Part shown: one piece after another, positions 1-12,559 of the stretch | Layout of the letters: the number at the start of each line of letters is the position of its first letter | How positions within the stretch are numbered: the first letter of the stretch is position 1 | Assembly (NCBI RefSeq): GCF_024586455.1 | Contig: NC_065920.1 | Location: 18,872,144-18,936,143, forward strand | Direction: 5' to 3' | Source of the DNA: Bactrocera neohumeralis | Taxonomy: Eukaryota; Arthropoda; Insecta; Diptera; Tephritidae | Length of the DNA: 64,000 nucleotides | Made by a program: the position numbers and the translations under genes | Notes under the pieces: model-generated | What the model was told of the DNA's origin: nothing | The model's input: only the letters and a program-made list of their open reading frames with translations | Database searches by the model: none

Positions 1-480
1 TCCATCTAATGAAGTCTACAATTTGTAGAATTAATGTTATTCTACTTTCAGGCGCATAAATGCGAGATATTTTTGGAAAATTATGAAAAATAAAGAAGGA
101 AAAACATTTAACTACCGAAATAATTTCCAAAAAAATGCACAATAAATGGAGAATGCATAAAACGTGTGCATATGTTATAAAACCGATGTTAGCCTGCTTT
201 CAGGCGCATAAATTCGAAATATTTTGTAAATTTATGAAAAATTAAATTTCAAAATAGAATTCCATACATTAAAAGAGGATTAAGATGGGTATACTCTTTT
301 TGGAACAGATGTTAGCATACTTTCAGGCGCATTAATTCGAAATATTTTGGAAAATTATGAAAAATTAAATTTCCAAATAGAAATCTATACATTAAATAGA
401 GGATTAAGATGGGTATACACTTTTTAGAACAGATGTTAACATACTTTCAGGCGCATAAATGTCAAATTTTGCCATTTTCA
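1..480. repeat. tandem ~124-bp repeat in grp intron 2
   Basis: The core TTTCAGGCGCAT(T/A)AAT recurs with its GGCG at about 51, 203, 326 and 450, giving spacings of 152, 123 and 124 bp. The units share AT-rich bodies, including GATTAAGATGGGTATAC. The block lies in the intron downstream of the second grp coding exon and contains no gene. Each unit holds a TTTCAG that resembles a splice acceptor on the plus strand, opposite to grp. Confidence 0.8.
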
Positions 481-989
481 TCATAAAAACACTTTTCAAT
501 ATTCTATTGAGATTGCAATTTAACGCTAATGATCTGCTGTCACATAAGCATTTTAAATAAATATTGTTCACTTATTTATAATATATAACTTTACTTTTGT
601 ATCTTACACTAGTAAAATAACACCTATAAGCCGACACAGATTAGTCACAATTTTTACGCACACTAAGCTATGTACCATATAAATATAACTCAAGTAAAGT
701 TTTCTAAAGAAACATGAATCATTTCTGCTGAAACATAGCCATATTAGGATGTTGATTAATAAAACGAAATTAACGCGACTTTAATTGATACTAATTAATA
801 TTTGCTTTTGCATATAGAGAAACAAAGAAATATGTATTATTAATTGCGTACAAGCGAATTTTCAGATCTAACTAATTTATAACCGGTATATACATACATT
901 TCTGGTATATACATATGTATGTATATCTCTTTATGTAAACATATGCAAAAAGCAATTAATCAGCCATCAACACTTTTCAATTTACTTAC
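481..989. other. grp intron 2, remainder
   Basis: AT-rich intronic DNA. The only structure seen is a GTATATACATACAT/ATGTATGTATAT microsatellite at about 885-935. The intron's donor, GTAAGT on the minus strand, lies at 989-984. Confidence 0.7.
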
Positions 990-2434
990 CAATTCTGTCA
1001 AATAGCTCACCGCCGGCTGCATACTCCAAAAACAAATACTCGACATCATCGTGCGAACGCTTGCCGAAATAGCGCAGAATGTGTTTATCTTGTAGCAATT
1101 TTTGTATGCAAACTTCTTTGCGTACGGAGAGCATAGCATCCGGATGCTTTTTCAGATCAACCATTTTCATGGCAACAGCTTCGCCGGTTTGACGATTAAT
1201 CAACAATTTTACTCTGCGAAAAAAACGAGAAAAAAATAAACGAGTTAGAAGAGCGCTAAAGCCACAAAGATGTGTAGACATACGCACACACGCATACACA
1301 GATACAGGTACACACAGATATATGTACATATGTACGAAAAAGTGCTCCCAAATAAAATATTAGACAATAGAATTCGTTTGGAGCGCCGTATGAACCCAGT
1401 TGGTATGCATTAAAGTGTAAGACTGGATATGCGGACGGACAGCTGCGAATTTTTTACTGGCTACATATCGATGTGTGGTGTCGTAAAGCAGCACACCGCA
1501 GGTCCACGACCGACTGACATGCTAAACACGAATTGTTACTACAACTCTCCGAGCGTTGTGGGCTCTGACGCTGCTGCTCGTACGTCGTATAATCCCTGCT
1601 CGATGGTATTAATAACATACCAACAAAACTGGCAAGTTGTATGTATGTATGTATGCGCATGCATATATGCGTTTGTTTTCATTATTTTACTTTTGTTGCG
1701 CTTATTGTCATTGCGTGGGGGTTGCAAATGTTGAATTCCATAACGAATATCAAGCACTAACTATGCAGAATGGAGCAATCAATTTACGATCTTTTTGTTG
1801 GTTAAAGAAAGCATTTTCATTTAATAAATATCTAATGAGTTTTGCAGAAATATTTTGCAAATATTTCAATGAAATGCCAAGTGTAAACCGAATTTACAAA
1901 CACACACACACACCTTTACACACATGTATGCACTTACACTCCAATAAATGGGAGTAAAATATGTACCGAAATTGATTCAGTAAATTACAAGAGTTGCATG
2001 CGAAATGCGGACATGCGCAGAACCGTACAATTTTTCGTATTTTTGAGAAATACAATATACAAACATTATTAACACACTGTTTTGGTACCGGAAATTATGT
2101 AGCATTTATGTTTCAAATGCTCGCAATACGTTATTCAAGTAATCATGAAGCGCGCTACAAACGTACTTAACCCCACTTTTACTAATTAACCGCCATTAAC
2201 TTGCCAACTAGCATACTTTCAGTTTTTAACTGTAAAATCGTAAAACAAAAAAGTATATATTAATTTAAAGTGCAACTAATAACGAAAATACAACAAAGTA
2301 TCTACTCACTCGCCGTAGGCACCCTCGCCAAGTGTTTGCGCAAGTGTCCAACCTTCGACGAACTCGCGAGCGCCACCATCTCCATTGCCATCCACTTTTT
2401 GCGACTCAGACAAAGGCATTAGCGAAGCGGACAT
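990..2434 (-). CDS. grp: Chk1/Grapes checkpoint kinase, first two coding exons (partial gene)
   Basis: Two minus-strand exons are seen, 2434-2310 and 1213-990. Exon 1 starts at an ATG in the good fly context CCAACATG and encodes 41 residues plus two bases. These include EFVEGWTLAQTLGEGAYGE, the glycine-rich ATP loop. It ends GGCGA|GTGAGT. Exon 2 follows a TTTTTTTCGCAG acceptor, completes the Glu codon and encodes VKLLINRQTGEAVAMKMVDL, with the catalytic lysine in AMKM. It then continues through the alpha-C region to GELFDRI and ends at G|GTAAGT. The match to Drosophila Grapes/Chk1 is residue-for-residue over long stretches. Chk1 is a Ser/Thr kinase of the DNA-replication and damage checkpoint, needed at the fly mid-blastula transition. 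The catalytic loop, DFG and C-terminal regulatory domain lie beyond the left edge. The N-terminal lead before EFVEGW is poorly conserved, as expected. Confidence 0.95.
1214..2309 (-). other. grp: grp intron 1
   Basis: This is a 1096-bp intron with donor GTGAGT (2309-2304) and acceptor TCGCAG (1219-1214). It contains CA-rich and ATGTATGT microsatellites (about 1640-1660, 1900-1925) and no recognised element. The open frames across 1429-1957 overlap on both strands and look like chance. Confidence 0.8.
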
Positions 2435-2750
2435 GTTGGCGGGTTGTATTTGCGACGGTGTCGTCTTCCTTGCTTCTCACCAAATTACGCTTAACGCTTC
2501 TAATACTTATCAAGGTATGTGGTTGTTTGGCGTTTTTTTTTTCTACGGCCGAGCCGTGCCGTTGCCTTCTTTGGTATTTTGCTGGCCTATGACTAACGTT
2601 CGTAATATGCCTTATGGTTGTTGCTGCATAATTGTCGACAACGGCATGTCGTCTGCATTTGCCGTCAGCGTCACTATCAGCGCCGATGCTGTCGTCGCTC
2701 TACGTTGTGTTGTTGCGGTTACTGTTATTAAATATATCTGTTGTTAGCAT
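2435..2750 (-). promoter_or_regulatory. grp: probable grp 5' leader with a short upstream ORF
   Basis: The sequence upstream of the grp ATG is richer in GC than its surroundings, as expected of a leader. On the minus strand an 11-codon upstream ORF runs from an ATG at 2647 to a TAA ending at 2612. Possible splice acceptors read TTTAATAACAG (near 2730) and AAATGCAG (near 2655). If transcription includes 2612-2647, the uORF would precede the kinase start. The transcript start itself cannot be placed. Confidence 0.35.
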
Positions 2751-2759
2751 TATGTTTGT

Positions 2760-5700
2760 TGACTAAACTCATTTTCAATGCAATCATTAGATATTACACA
2801 ATGAAGGCATTAATTTTGAATGCCGTTAAAGGGGGAACTGACAGAACTTCGCTAATATCATTGGTAAACAATAATAAAAAATATATATTTAAACAATTTT
2901 AATATTGCTTTCATAGATTTTTTCAATAAAAAATAAGTACAGCATAACTAAAACCAGCCAGGCTAATATTTATGCTCCATTGAGACTGAGACTATAAAGT
3001 CTATTTGCAATATTTTAGGTTACGTCGAACTTTTTTAACCGTTTTTGTGGCGAAATTTTGTCAGTCCCGCCATATTTGTAAAATAGCCGCTACATACTCA
3101 GAGTACAATGCTGAAAATAGAAGAAAAAATAATAATATATTAGTTAACAAACATTATAATTTATTGTGGAAATTTAAAAATAATTAATATAACTGCAGAT
3201 TTTTTGTATGATATGGATCTGAGATTTTGCATACGTCTTTGTCTTCTATTCCCCGAGAAGCTGTTAATTTGTGGAGACCGTCGCTATCGGGCAACTAAAG
3301 CATATAGCTATCAAATACTTTCCCTTGTATGGAAAACTGGTTAATTGACGAGATATCTTCACGAAATTTAACACAGTTTATGGTCCAAGGCAAAAGTACA
3401 ATAACCGAAGAAATTGTTCAAATCGGAGAACTATAGCCTCTAGCCTCCATACAAACTTTCTTATCTAAATCAAAATAAATATCTTTTTAAACCCTTTACC
3501 ATAATACCTTACCTTTCTTTACCATAATAAAGAAAAGCACCTGTAAAGGGTATTATAGCTCCGAAGTTGACTTTTTTATCATCAGTGGTCGACAATCAGC
3601 AATGCGAAAAGACATTTTATTCGAAACAGATAACAAACATTGAAACATTCGAAAACAAAAATGCTAACACGATCACACTTGAAAATATCTTGAGCTCCCA
3701 CCAACACCCCACCAACGTCAAATTTTGTTTAATTAAATAAATTTAATGTATGCTCTTGCCTTTTTTGTACGCTGCGAGATTACTCCTTTTTCAGTATTAT
3801 TATTTTTTTTTTTTTGATTCAAGCTCGACCACAATTTTTCAATGAAATTGAATTAAAAACCTAGTAAATACAATACAAGGGGAGTATTTATATTTTTCTA
3901 ACACAAATATAATTTAAATTATGCTTCAATTTATATTATTTTTAAGCAGTTCGTTTAATAAGTGTAAGAAAAAAGTAAACATTTAGGCTTTGTTTAATAA
4001 GCATAAGAAATTGAAAAACTAAAAAGTAAATTACGCTCAATAATATAAGAAATAAACTTATTTTATTTTTTCTACTTTCTGATGCGAAAATATTTCAACT
4101 TACAAATTTCGCAAAAACGAACTCTACCTTCTGCGCCACACTTCCATGTATGTAGATTAAATTATTAACCCAGCCGCTACATGCGATTAATCTTCGATGA
4201 CTGAATTCTATTTTAAGCACGTAACGACAAAAAAATACTCAAAAACCTGATTTCTAGATTTATGTACGAATATAAATGGCGGGCAAAAAAAAATATGCCA
4301 GCAAAAGCAAAGAGGAACATAAGTATCGGCCACGTTAAACACCTTGCATACGTGTATGCGCACCAACACAACAATTCCTGGCGGTAATACCATAAAATGG
4401 GGAGCTCGAAGCAGTAGACAACTATTTTCCAATCATGAAAATTGGGCGCTGGGGCAATGTACTAGGAGTCCGGTGTCTACATACATGCAAACATTTGTAT
4501 AAAAAAGTAATCGTAAAAATTGGCGAACTAACCCGGAGCAAAATTGCCAAGAGCAAGAACAATGGAAAAAAATACAATTTCCTTTATTTGCAATATTTTT
4601 GGAGATTTCACTGTAACTTGTGCCAGCATTGACTGCTTGGCAATGGCTGTGGCTGCTGTCATGGCAAGCATTGCGTAGTTCCTGCTCGCTTGATTGCGAT
4701 TCGTACTGTGCTGTGCTGTAATTTTTCATTCTTTGGCATGGTCATGGTTCACTTTACACATTTGTATCAGCAGACTGGCCCCGAGTAGCAGCAAAAGCAG
4801 CAGCTCCACTGCAGCAACACTCACTACGCGCGCGGTCTAGGCAAACGCATGCGCCGCAGCAGCTCATATCAGCTCACAGGAGACCAAACCGGCAACTCAT
4901 GCTAATGCAGCCAACAAAAAAAAAACCAAAAAGAATATGTGTGGGCGCATAAGCATAGTGAACGAGAGCAATACACACTGAGAGGAGCATAGTTGGAATC
5001 AAATTAAAAAAAAGTGCGCCCGAGGAGTTTACCACTTCGTGCTACGAATTCGAGTTTACCATAAGCGCGAGCAGCGCACAAATCTATATAACAAATGAGG
5101 TATATTTAAGTTTAAAAAAGTAAAAAAAATTAAAATTATGCAAAAGCATACGAATTTGCGCAAAAAACGAGCTTAACATTTTTTTCGGTTATGTTTGGCT
5201 GCGAAGCCGTTGACGGTCTTTGCCAACCCACACACACGCATAGGCACATACATATGTACATAGAAAGACACAACACAAACTTATTTTTTCACCTTCTCTA
5301 CAACTCATTTGCGACCTTTACTGTCTTCGTAACGCTCAGAAGTAACCAGAACTATATAATGTATAGGCATTATTTTTTATATAGAGACAAATCTATACGA
5401 AAATAGTGCGGCAGTGAGATAACGTTTTAAATAGAATAGTGTGGAGCAGTGAGTGAGGGAGTCGAAAGAGAAATGAACTCTATTGCTGGCAGGCGTGCAG
5501 TGTGATAAATTGAAGTGACGGCGTAATGGGCTACGGAGGGTGCTGACGACCCAAGAAAGTTGATATTTTATAGACAGAGAGCATAAGCATAAGCGGCTTG
5601 GAGGCTGGCTGTGCAGTGCGACTGCTTGACTGCAAAAGTAATGTCACCACATTAAGTTTCACTCGAAATATATTTGTTTGCCATTTTCATTTCTCGCACA

Positions 5701-7340
5701 GCTTGTAGTTCACAGCGCAACAACAAACAGACTGATCAGCTAAACTCACACAGCAGCGGTCTGGTTTGGTCTGACTGCGTAGGCTTAGTTTAAAATAATT
5801 GTTACTAAGCATATTTTTTTTCGAATTTATTTTTCGTTGATATCGAACACTGAACGGGCCAATGGAGCAACGAAAATGTGGTCAAGAAAGAATGTGCAAA
5901 AATTTAGTTTTTTTTTTGCTTACATTTCATTGAAGTCGCCTGTCCGATCTGATGCTGCTGACAATGAAGTACATATTAAAAATTGTTGTTGCTACTACAA
6001 GTCGCTTGCTTGCCATTGTGTTGGCTTGACTCTTCTTTTACTTGGCGTTTTCTTTTTTTTTTTTTTTTGCTTAATTCTTTGCCTCCGACTGCCTTTGCGC
6101 TCTACAAAGGTAGCGCAGTTACCAAACGCTGGAGAAGATAATGACATTGCGCGCTGTTTGCGTGCTATTGTTCCACACACACATATACATATATACATAC
6201 ATGCACACAGCACAGCTTCCACCACCAAGTATTGCCGCCCTCAAGCTTTTTGGTAGAACCTTCGCTCACTCACAAAAGCACTCGCATTGCACGCACGTTC
6301 AACAGGCCACCAATATACTTACATACATATGCGAGCACTATTAAATTTCGCCCTATCTTTCATTTGCTTTGGTCGATTTCGGCTGCTGTCCTCCTGCCAT
6401 AACCTTCTGCATTGTGTACTCTTCTTTCCACTTGCACATTCGTTTACACATTCAACAGTGCGAAGTTATAGCACTTAAAGAATGCTCCTTCAGCCATTCT
6501 GTTGCGTCTAGTGCCTTGTTGCCTTTGGCTGACTGATGCTGCTGCTGCTGCTAGCTGCAAACGACAGCCGGTCAGCCATTAAGCATTGCAGAGCCTGATG
6601 TAGAGGCATCGCATAATGGTGCGAGTATGTGTGTATAGCGGAGTGTAGGCTCGAATTTGGCTATACAGCAACGTGCGCAAAAGCTAAATGGTTGTTTTAG
6701 TTGTTTTAGATGTACAGACATACGTACATACACACACAAATATATGTTGGTTTAAGGATATTACTGGATATTAAACGCACAAAGCCTGCAAATTTAAAGT
6801 CAATTGAATTGAAAAAGTGTCATCTTATATCTTATATTTGCCAGCTTTTCTGTTCTTAAAATGAATTTTTTAATACTATTTAAAAATTTAGAAAAAAGAA
6901 CTATATCTTTTATAGTATGTATCGACTATCAATAAAAAAACGATTTTTTTCTGAAGAGACCATAAATAAATAAAAAGAAAGTATATTAACAAAATTTTAT
7001 GTAGATTAATAATCGGCAATTTCGAATTCCCTTGATCCCAGAGCCTATCTCCACAAAAACCTACAAAAAAAAAGGTTTGTGGTGGTGAGGAAAAGTTTTC
7101 CGCTTAAAATTAAGTCAAATTCAATAACCAAAATAATTTGTTTTTACAATAAATTAATATATGTACATAGGACGAAATAATCGAAGGACTAGGCAAAATT
7201 TTGATTTTCGACAAAATGGCGGCTAGTCAAAAAAATAGAGATTTGTGAGAAATTATTTTCGAAAACCTTATTCCTTTGAACATTACCTGACAAATATGTT
7301 TAAGAAGAACGTGCGAAAAGCTCAAGTCGATCGGTCCTGC
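2760..7340. other. non-coding DNA upstream of grp
   Basis: No gene is supported. Apart from the repeat at 3.2-3.6 kb, this holds AT-rich sequence (3.7-4.1 kb), a moderately GC-rich stretch with CAGCAG runs (4.7-6.6 kb), long poly-T tracts (6050-6070) and CATACATA microsatellites (6180-6205, 6720-6745). Open frames such as 5837-6256 have low-complexity translations and lack conserved domains. Confidence 0.6.
3230..3570. repeat. dispersed 154-bp-family repeat, single copy
   Basis: Contains the family hallmarks CTTGTATGGAAAACT, GACGAGATATCTTCACGAAATTT, CCGAAGAAATTGTTCAAATCGGA and CCATACAAAC in that order. It is followed by CTGTAAAGGGTATTATAGCTCCGAAGTT, which flanks other copies. The orientation is that of the 51-52 kb array. 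No ORF is supported. Confidence 0.75.
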
Positions 7341-7342
7341 CG

Positions 7343-7801
7343 TTTAAGGGATCGTCTCAGTCTGAACCTCCGAAAAGTCACTGATTTTCGTGAATTTTTT
7401 AATGTTGAAATGAACTAATCGGTCCGCTATCACGGTATGAAGAGTTTTTTTTTTTTGAAAATTGATAAAATGGCGCCGATTTAAACAAAAATATCAAATT
7501 TGGTCCTTTTTTCGACAGTTTTTTATAAAAAAAATATGAAGATTAAAAAAAAAGCTTTCAAAGAGCGATAGAGAATGACGTTAAAAATTTTCTCTCCAGA
7601 TTGGAACTAGATATCGTCAAAACTTTTCTTATGAGAATGAGAATTGGAGTCGCTCTGTTCCTCACTCCGTTCCCTTTCTACAAGAAATTTTAATTTCGAA
7701 TTCAAAATTTGACAGAATGTTTATTACATTATACTATCCGAGAATCCCAAAAAAAATCGATTTTTTTTTTTGAAAATTTCACAATGAAACGATCCCTTAA
7801 A
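7343..7801. mobile_element. candidate MITE with TTAA-flanked inverted ends
   Basis: A perfect 13-bp inverted repeat, TTTAAGGGATCGT at 7343-7355 and its complement at 7789-7801, bounds about 459 bp. Just inside, the ends continue as GGGATCGTCTCA and GGGATCGTTTCA. The outer TTAA could be a target duplication of the piggyBac kind, or a TA duplication plus two bases. There is no transposase frame inside. The interior contains long A/T runs and phrases such as AAAATGGCG that look like a decayed non-autonomous element. Confidence 0.45.
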
Positions 7802-9000
7802 AGAAATCTCTCCGAATCTTATAACAGTGTTTCGCGAAAAACGCGTTTAAAACTTTAGTGACCGTTTACATTAAGTTAAAAAGCATAAAACTTTTTATAC
7901 TAGCGACTTTTTTCGTCAGAAGTCCTGAGCTGATCCTCTTAAGAAATTTTCTTATTCTTAGACTGTCAAAAATTCTGCAGAAAAAGCAACGATCACAGAT
8001 TAAGTCGGGTTAATTTTAATATAAATTACCAAAAAAATATGCGGAATGAATTTTTTTGCAATATTTGTATCAAAATTGTACGAACTTTACAATAAATCAC
8101 CAATTATTTTGCAATGCAGCAGTTTGCTCAAGTATTTTATACATCACTTACTAACTAATTTTTTTTAGACTCTTTTACAATGTCAGTTCGGTAAATTATT
8201 TAATTAAAAAAAAACATAATAACAATTAATAAATTAATTAATAATTTAAAATAATAATTCATTTAATTAATTTAATTATGCAACAAACATAATATACCAA
8301 ATAGAAATATTTTTTATTTCATTATTTACAAAAACAGCTGGTTAATATGAATGCTATTAACGCACACGTTTATTAAACAGAGCCAGTCATTTAACACACC
8401 CAAACCAATTCAATTAATAAACGTTAACTGAAATAGAAATGTCCGTTTATTTGCGATCAAATCATGGCTATTAATACAGAATATAATAATAGTTGCTGCC
8501 TTAATATCTAAAAATAAATTTGGAATGCGAGTTACTTGCACATATGTATGTATAAAAAGCCTAGTCAATATGTGGAAAATATGACGACTGCATGAACAAA
8601 CATACACAACTGATGCCAACACGTTTCGAAATCACTAGCAATAACTGGCATTCCCGGTCATTCCAAAAGAAGCCAATGAAGCCGAAAAGGTCGTTAAAAA
8701 GCGCGCGCACACGGTTGCATCTATGTACATATGTATGTATCGGCGAAAAAAATTAAATCGCGAAAAAGCGCAGTGCGCCGGAAAGATGCATTTCGTTGCG
8801 TTTGCTCTTGGCTAAAATTACTTGATCTATAAGAAAGCTAAGGCAGCAATGCACGCAAAAGCGCCGGCAAACGCCTTGCAAGCATAAAGGTATGCCAACA
8901 ACATCAATACAACACTACAAACTGCATATATACATATGTACATACATACATAAGTGTGAGTGAATGTAAGGCGCAGTCAGTGGACACGTAATGTTCAATG
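7802..9000. other. AT-rich non-coding DNA
   Basis: Extremely AT-rich between about 8150 and 8300, with TTAATTAA-type runs. CATATGTATGTAT microsatellites lie at about 8540 and 8725. No gene is seen. Confidence 0.6.
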
Positions 9001-12000
9001 GCCGGTTGGTTGTTGGTCGGCTTAAAATGCCGGCCTACAACTACCGCTTTGGCTGAGCTACAGTTTGGTGGCAGTTGATTGGGAGCAATCTCGTTTTGAA
9101 TTGTTGTATGAGACGGACGACAACAGCATCCGCCGCTGTAGCAACAAACATTGATGCAGTGTATTGCAGGCATAGCAACAGTCGCCGGCACAAAGCGCCT
9201 GCACAGCGCGGAAAAAGTGCATTTTTAGACGCAGCAACGCGCCACATGCAGCAACAGCAGCAGCAACGGCGACATGGCATTGGCAATCGCCTGCAAGGTA
9301 GCAAAGCCAATACAAGTTTTCGTTTTGCTAGCTGCTAGCTGCTTGCTTTATTGCTGTGCAGTTTCGAGGCACATTTCAATTTAACGTGTTTTTTCGCCGC
9401 CGCGAAGACTTGAACTTGTCGGCATCTATTTTTCAACCTTTTATTGTTTTTTTTTTTAGTTTTTAATTCCTTTTTTTGCTTGTGAATTTAACGCTGTGAC
9501 TGCTTTACTGCAGGAAAGACGTTCGTCTGTCCGTGGAATGGAACTTTTATATAGATAGGAATAGGTGCATATCGAAGAAGACGCAAACCAAAAAAAAAAA
9601 AAAAATTGCCAAAGTGGAAATTCCAGCAATACAAGTTTTTTTCGTCTGTCTTCCGTTGCAACGGACACATTGCTGGTTGCTTGTCGCGGCTGTTGCTGAG
9701 GGTATGATATCCTTTTTAATCTTCAACAATACTTTATACGCTTTTTTTGGAATGCTTTCAATTAAGGTAAGGAAAAGGTGAAGGGTATTAATATGTGCGA
9801 GTGTTTGTGTTTGCGTGTTACGCGCGTGTGTACATACATACATACATACATAGAAGCATCGTTATATGCCTTTCTGTACCTGTTTGTATGTGTGTATGTA
9901 TGTATGTATGTGCACATATGTATGTATAAGGTGCATAAGAGCGCCGCCGCCGCCGCCATAGGGCGTGTATCCTCGAAATGTGTTCGTACAGATTTCTGTC
10001 GCAAACAATAAGTCTCATTTATGAGTACATAAAAACTAATTTGGAAAATTGTACGAATTTGTAATGTAATATATAACGGGTAATAATATTATTACAATAT
10101 AATATAAAATTCGAATTGTTGTTTTTTTTTTAGTTTAGGCATACAATACGACTTACGTGTTTCGGGTGCCAATTAAATAACCACCGGCTTTGCTCCATTA
10201 CGCCGAAAATTATCTGTTTTTGCGCAAAAATTATGTACCGTTATTAACTTTCCCAGCTAATGTCACCGTTTTTCCACATAATTTAACAGTTTATTAATCG
10301 TGTGGTTTTGCTCAAGTCTTATAATTTCTTTCCGACCACAAAGTCTGTCCACGCAACGGTACAACTTCGACACTACGAAAAGCGAAAAAAACTAAACTTA
10401 ACACCGAAAAGTGTACCATTTTGTATTTCATCTACTGTTGTTGTTGGTAGGTATCTACACCACAAAATATCGTTTTTTTTTTCTTGTTTTAATCACCACG
10501 CTCAAGTCTCATCAGTCGGTAAGTATTGTCTGAAAGCAAGCACGACGCGTGCAAAAAGCCAAACTACACTAGCACAACGGTTTTGAAAATCCAGCCAACA
10601 GGCCAAGGAGATAAGCAAGCAGCAAGCAAAATTTGCTAATGTTGGAAAAAAATGGAAATTTAAGATGATACCGATTCCTTTCGTAACGAGCAAGTGCCAA
10701 AGTTAAACTGCAAAACCGCCAACTGCCGCAAAACGAAAACTGCGTTCCGCATCATCATCTTCGTTTACCGTCACACTGTCGAGAGTCGGCGACCGCACGA
10801 ACAGGCGAATGAGCAGACATACGAGCAAACGAGCAAGGAACTAAACAGCCAACCAACCAACCAATCGACCGAATCGCAAGCCAGGCACATCAGGCAAAAA
10901 GGTAAAGGCAGTCATATAAGCAGGCAGCAGCATCAGCAGCAGCGGCAGCCGCTGTCTCACTATTGGGGTCCAGCCAGCGCTGCAAAACAGCCATCCAGCC
11001 AGCCTCATAGGTATGGCAGGCAAAGCTGTATTAAAAGCACAGCCTTTGTAATCATTGCAGTTGTGTGCGTGTGCTGTCGACCGCTGAAAAGGCTGCGCAG
11101 CTTGCAGCCAGCAAGCTCCACTTCCACTTCTCCAAAGGCACATACGCATACACAGCTCAGCAGCTTCTCTAGCAAGTTCGCGAATCTGCTTGACGTTCGT
11201 TTTGCTCTTGTCGTCGTGTCATATTGTCGGTCGGGAGTCATCGCAGGTCGCCGTCGCCGTCATCAATTCGTGTCGTTTACGTTTCCTACACCACCTTAGG
11301 TATCTACCAACAACTATTCTATATTTTTAAGCACAGGAAGAACATTATTAGCAAGCAGCAGTAGCAACGAAGTCTCCATTTGATACTAATGTACTGTATG
11401 TACAGCAACAATGAACAATGTCAACTTCTCCAACCACAGCCAACATACCTTGGCTTTGTATTGTCCTCATGAGCATCTTAAACATCCACCTATGCGACTT
11501 TGCTCTCACAAGTTTATGCTCTCGCTGCGCTTTTGGGCGAATTTTCAGCTTATTTTGCTTTCGTTTTTTGTTTTTTTTTTTGTTTTTGCAGCCGAAAACG
11601 GTTTTAGAGCATCCAACCTGCCATGGCTTGGGGACGACTCCCTTTACCACCTGTGCTTTATTTAAACGTTGCTGCGTGATTGCTTCCCACTTTACAATAT
11701 CTGCTTTGCAGTCGGTTCAATGCGGCAATAGCTTCAATAACAACGGCATAATGTTGTTGATCATCATCATGAGCTTCATCAATGTTACAGACATGGCTAT
11801 ATATTCTATTACGTTCGGCTCCAGCAAACTCAACGTGGCCGCTTGGAGAGTTAAAGGTGCTTTTGCAGCAGCTGTGCTGCAGACAGACGGTCGGTTGGTC
11901 GGTCGTTCGAGTCGAGAGCGGTTAATGCAGTCAACCTTTGACAATTCGCCGTTTGGCGAGCTCGTTAAGAGGAATAAGGCTGCATACAAGCAGTGCAGAG

Positions 12001-12055
12001 TAGAAAAAAATAAAAAATATAATAGATTTGACTTCAAAATAACAGGATAACCCAA
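9001..12055. other. GC-richer non-repetitive block, likely regulatory or leader DNA
   Basis: This block is richer in GC and lower in recognisable transposons than its neighbours. It carries CAG/GCC triplet runs, for example GCCGCCGCCGCC at about 9945. Open frames of up to 210 codons occur on both strands (10694-11299, 11418-12050), but opposing frames overlap and the translations are low-complexity without family features, so I do not call genes. Two divergent donor-like sites, 10157 (minus) and 10518 (plus), suggest non-coding first exons. Confidence 0.4.
10157..10340 (-). promoter_or_regulatory. candidate non-coding first exon (minus strand), possibly of grp
   Basis: On the minus strand the sequence ends CCGAAACAC|GTAAGTCG at 10157, a strong donor consensus. 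Upstream sequence is balanced in composition and lacks repeats. Only 360 bp away, a plus-strand donor CATCAGTCG|GTAAGTATTG ends at 10518, so the pair could flank a divergent promoter. This is inference from splice-site strings alone; the start of the exon is a guess. Confidence 0.2.
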
Positions 12056-12559
12056 CGAACCAAATGATAAAATGTACTCAAAAGTCTAGCGAATATGAAA
12101 ATTGAAAGTAAATTCATAAAAGAGACATTTTTATGCAATTAGTATAATAAAGTAAGAGAGGAGTATGATCGAGCGGTGTTGAATTGTTTGTTGCCGTTGT
12201 TCTTGGTATATCTTTTCATGATGAAATTGTAAATATTGCTGAATACAATGAAAATTACGGATCATGATATATTACAAATGGCCGAAACGACACTTAGAAA
12301 TCATATTATCCCTATTGTAAAACCCTTTATATCGATACTGAATGCCACTTGTTACCAAAAACTTCATCTGAAACATGAACGTCAGGATATTAGTATAAAT
12401 TTTGATTCAATGTTTCCGCAAGAGACATCGGATGTTACCGCTATCAACAGGCGAGGTGGGTAGAGTCGTTTTGAGTCTCATTATACCATGGACAGGTCTG
12501 TCTGTACCGCGGGCTAGTACCTCATTATTTAAGAAATAGCTAATGTCAAAAATAGTTTC

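Noticed and set aside
2332..2747. Plus-strand frames over the grp first exon
   Set aside because: Antisense shadows of the grp exon and leader.
5837..6256. 139-codon open frame
   Set aside because: Contains a poly-Phe run from a poly-T tract and microsatellite-encoded His/Ile repeats; no domain.
10694..11299. 201-codon open frame, plus strand
   Set aside because: Opposed by 102- and 78-codon frames on the minus strand over the same bases. The translation is low-complexity (Gln/Ser/Arg-rich) with no family features; likely chance in GC-richer leader DNA.
11418..12050. 210-codon open frame, plus strand
   Set aside because: Overlaps 84-, 100- and 112-codon frames in other registers, has a poly-Phe stretch from a T-run and no recognisable domain. 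Left as uncertain non-coding.
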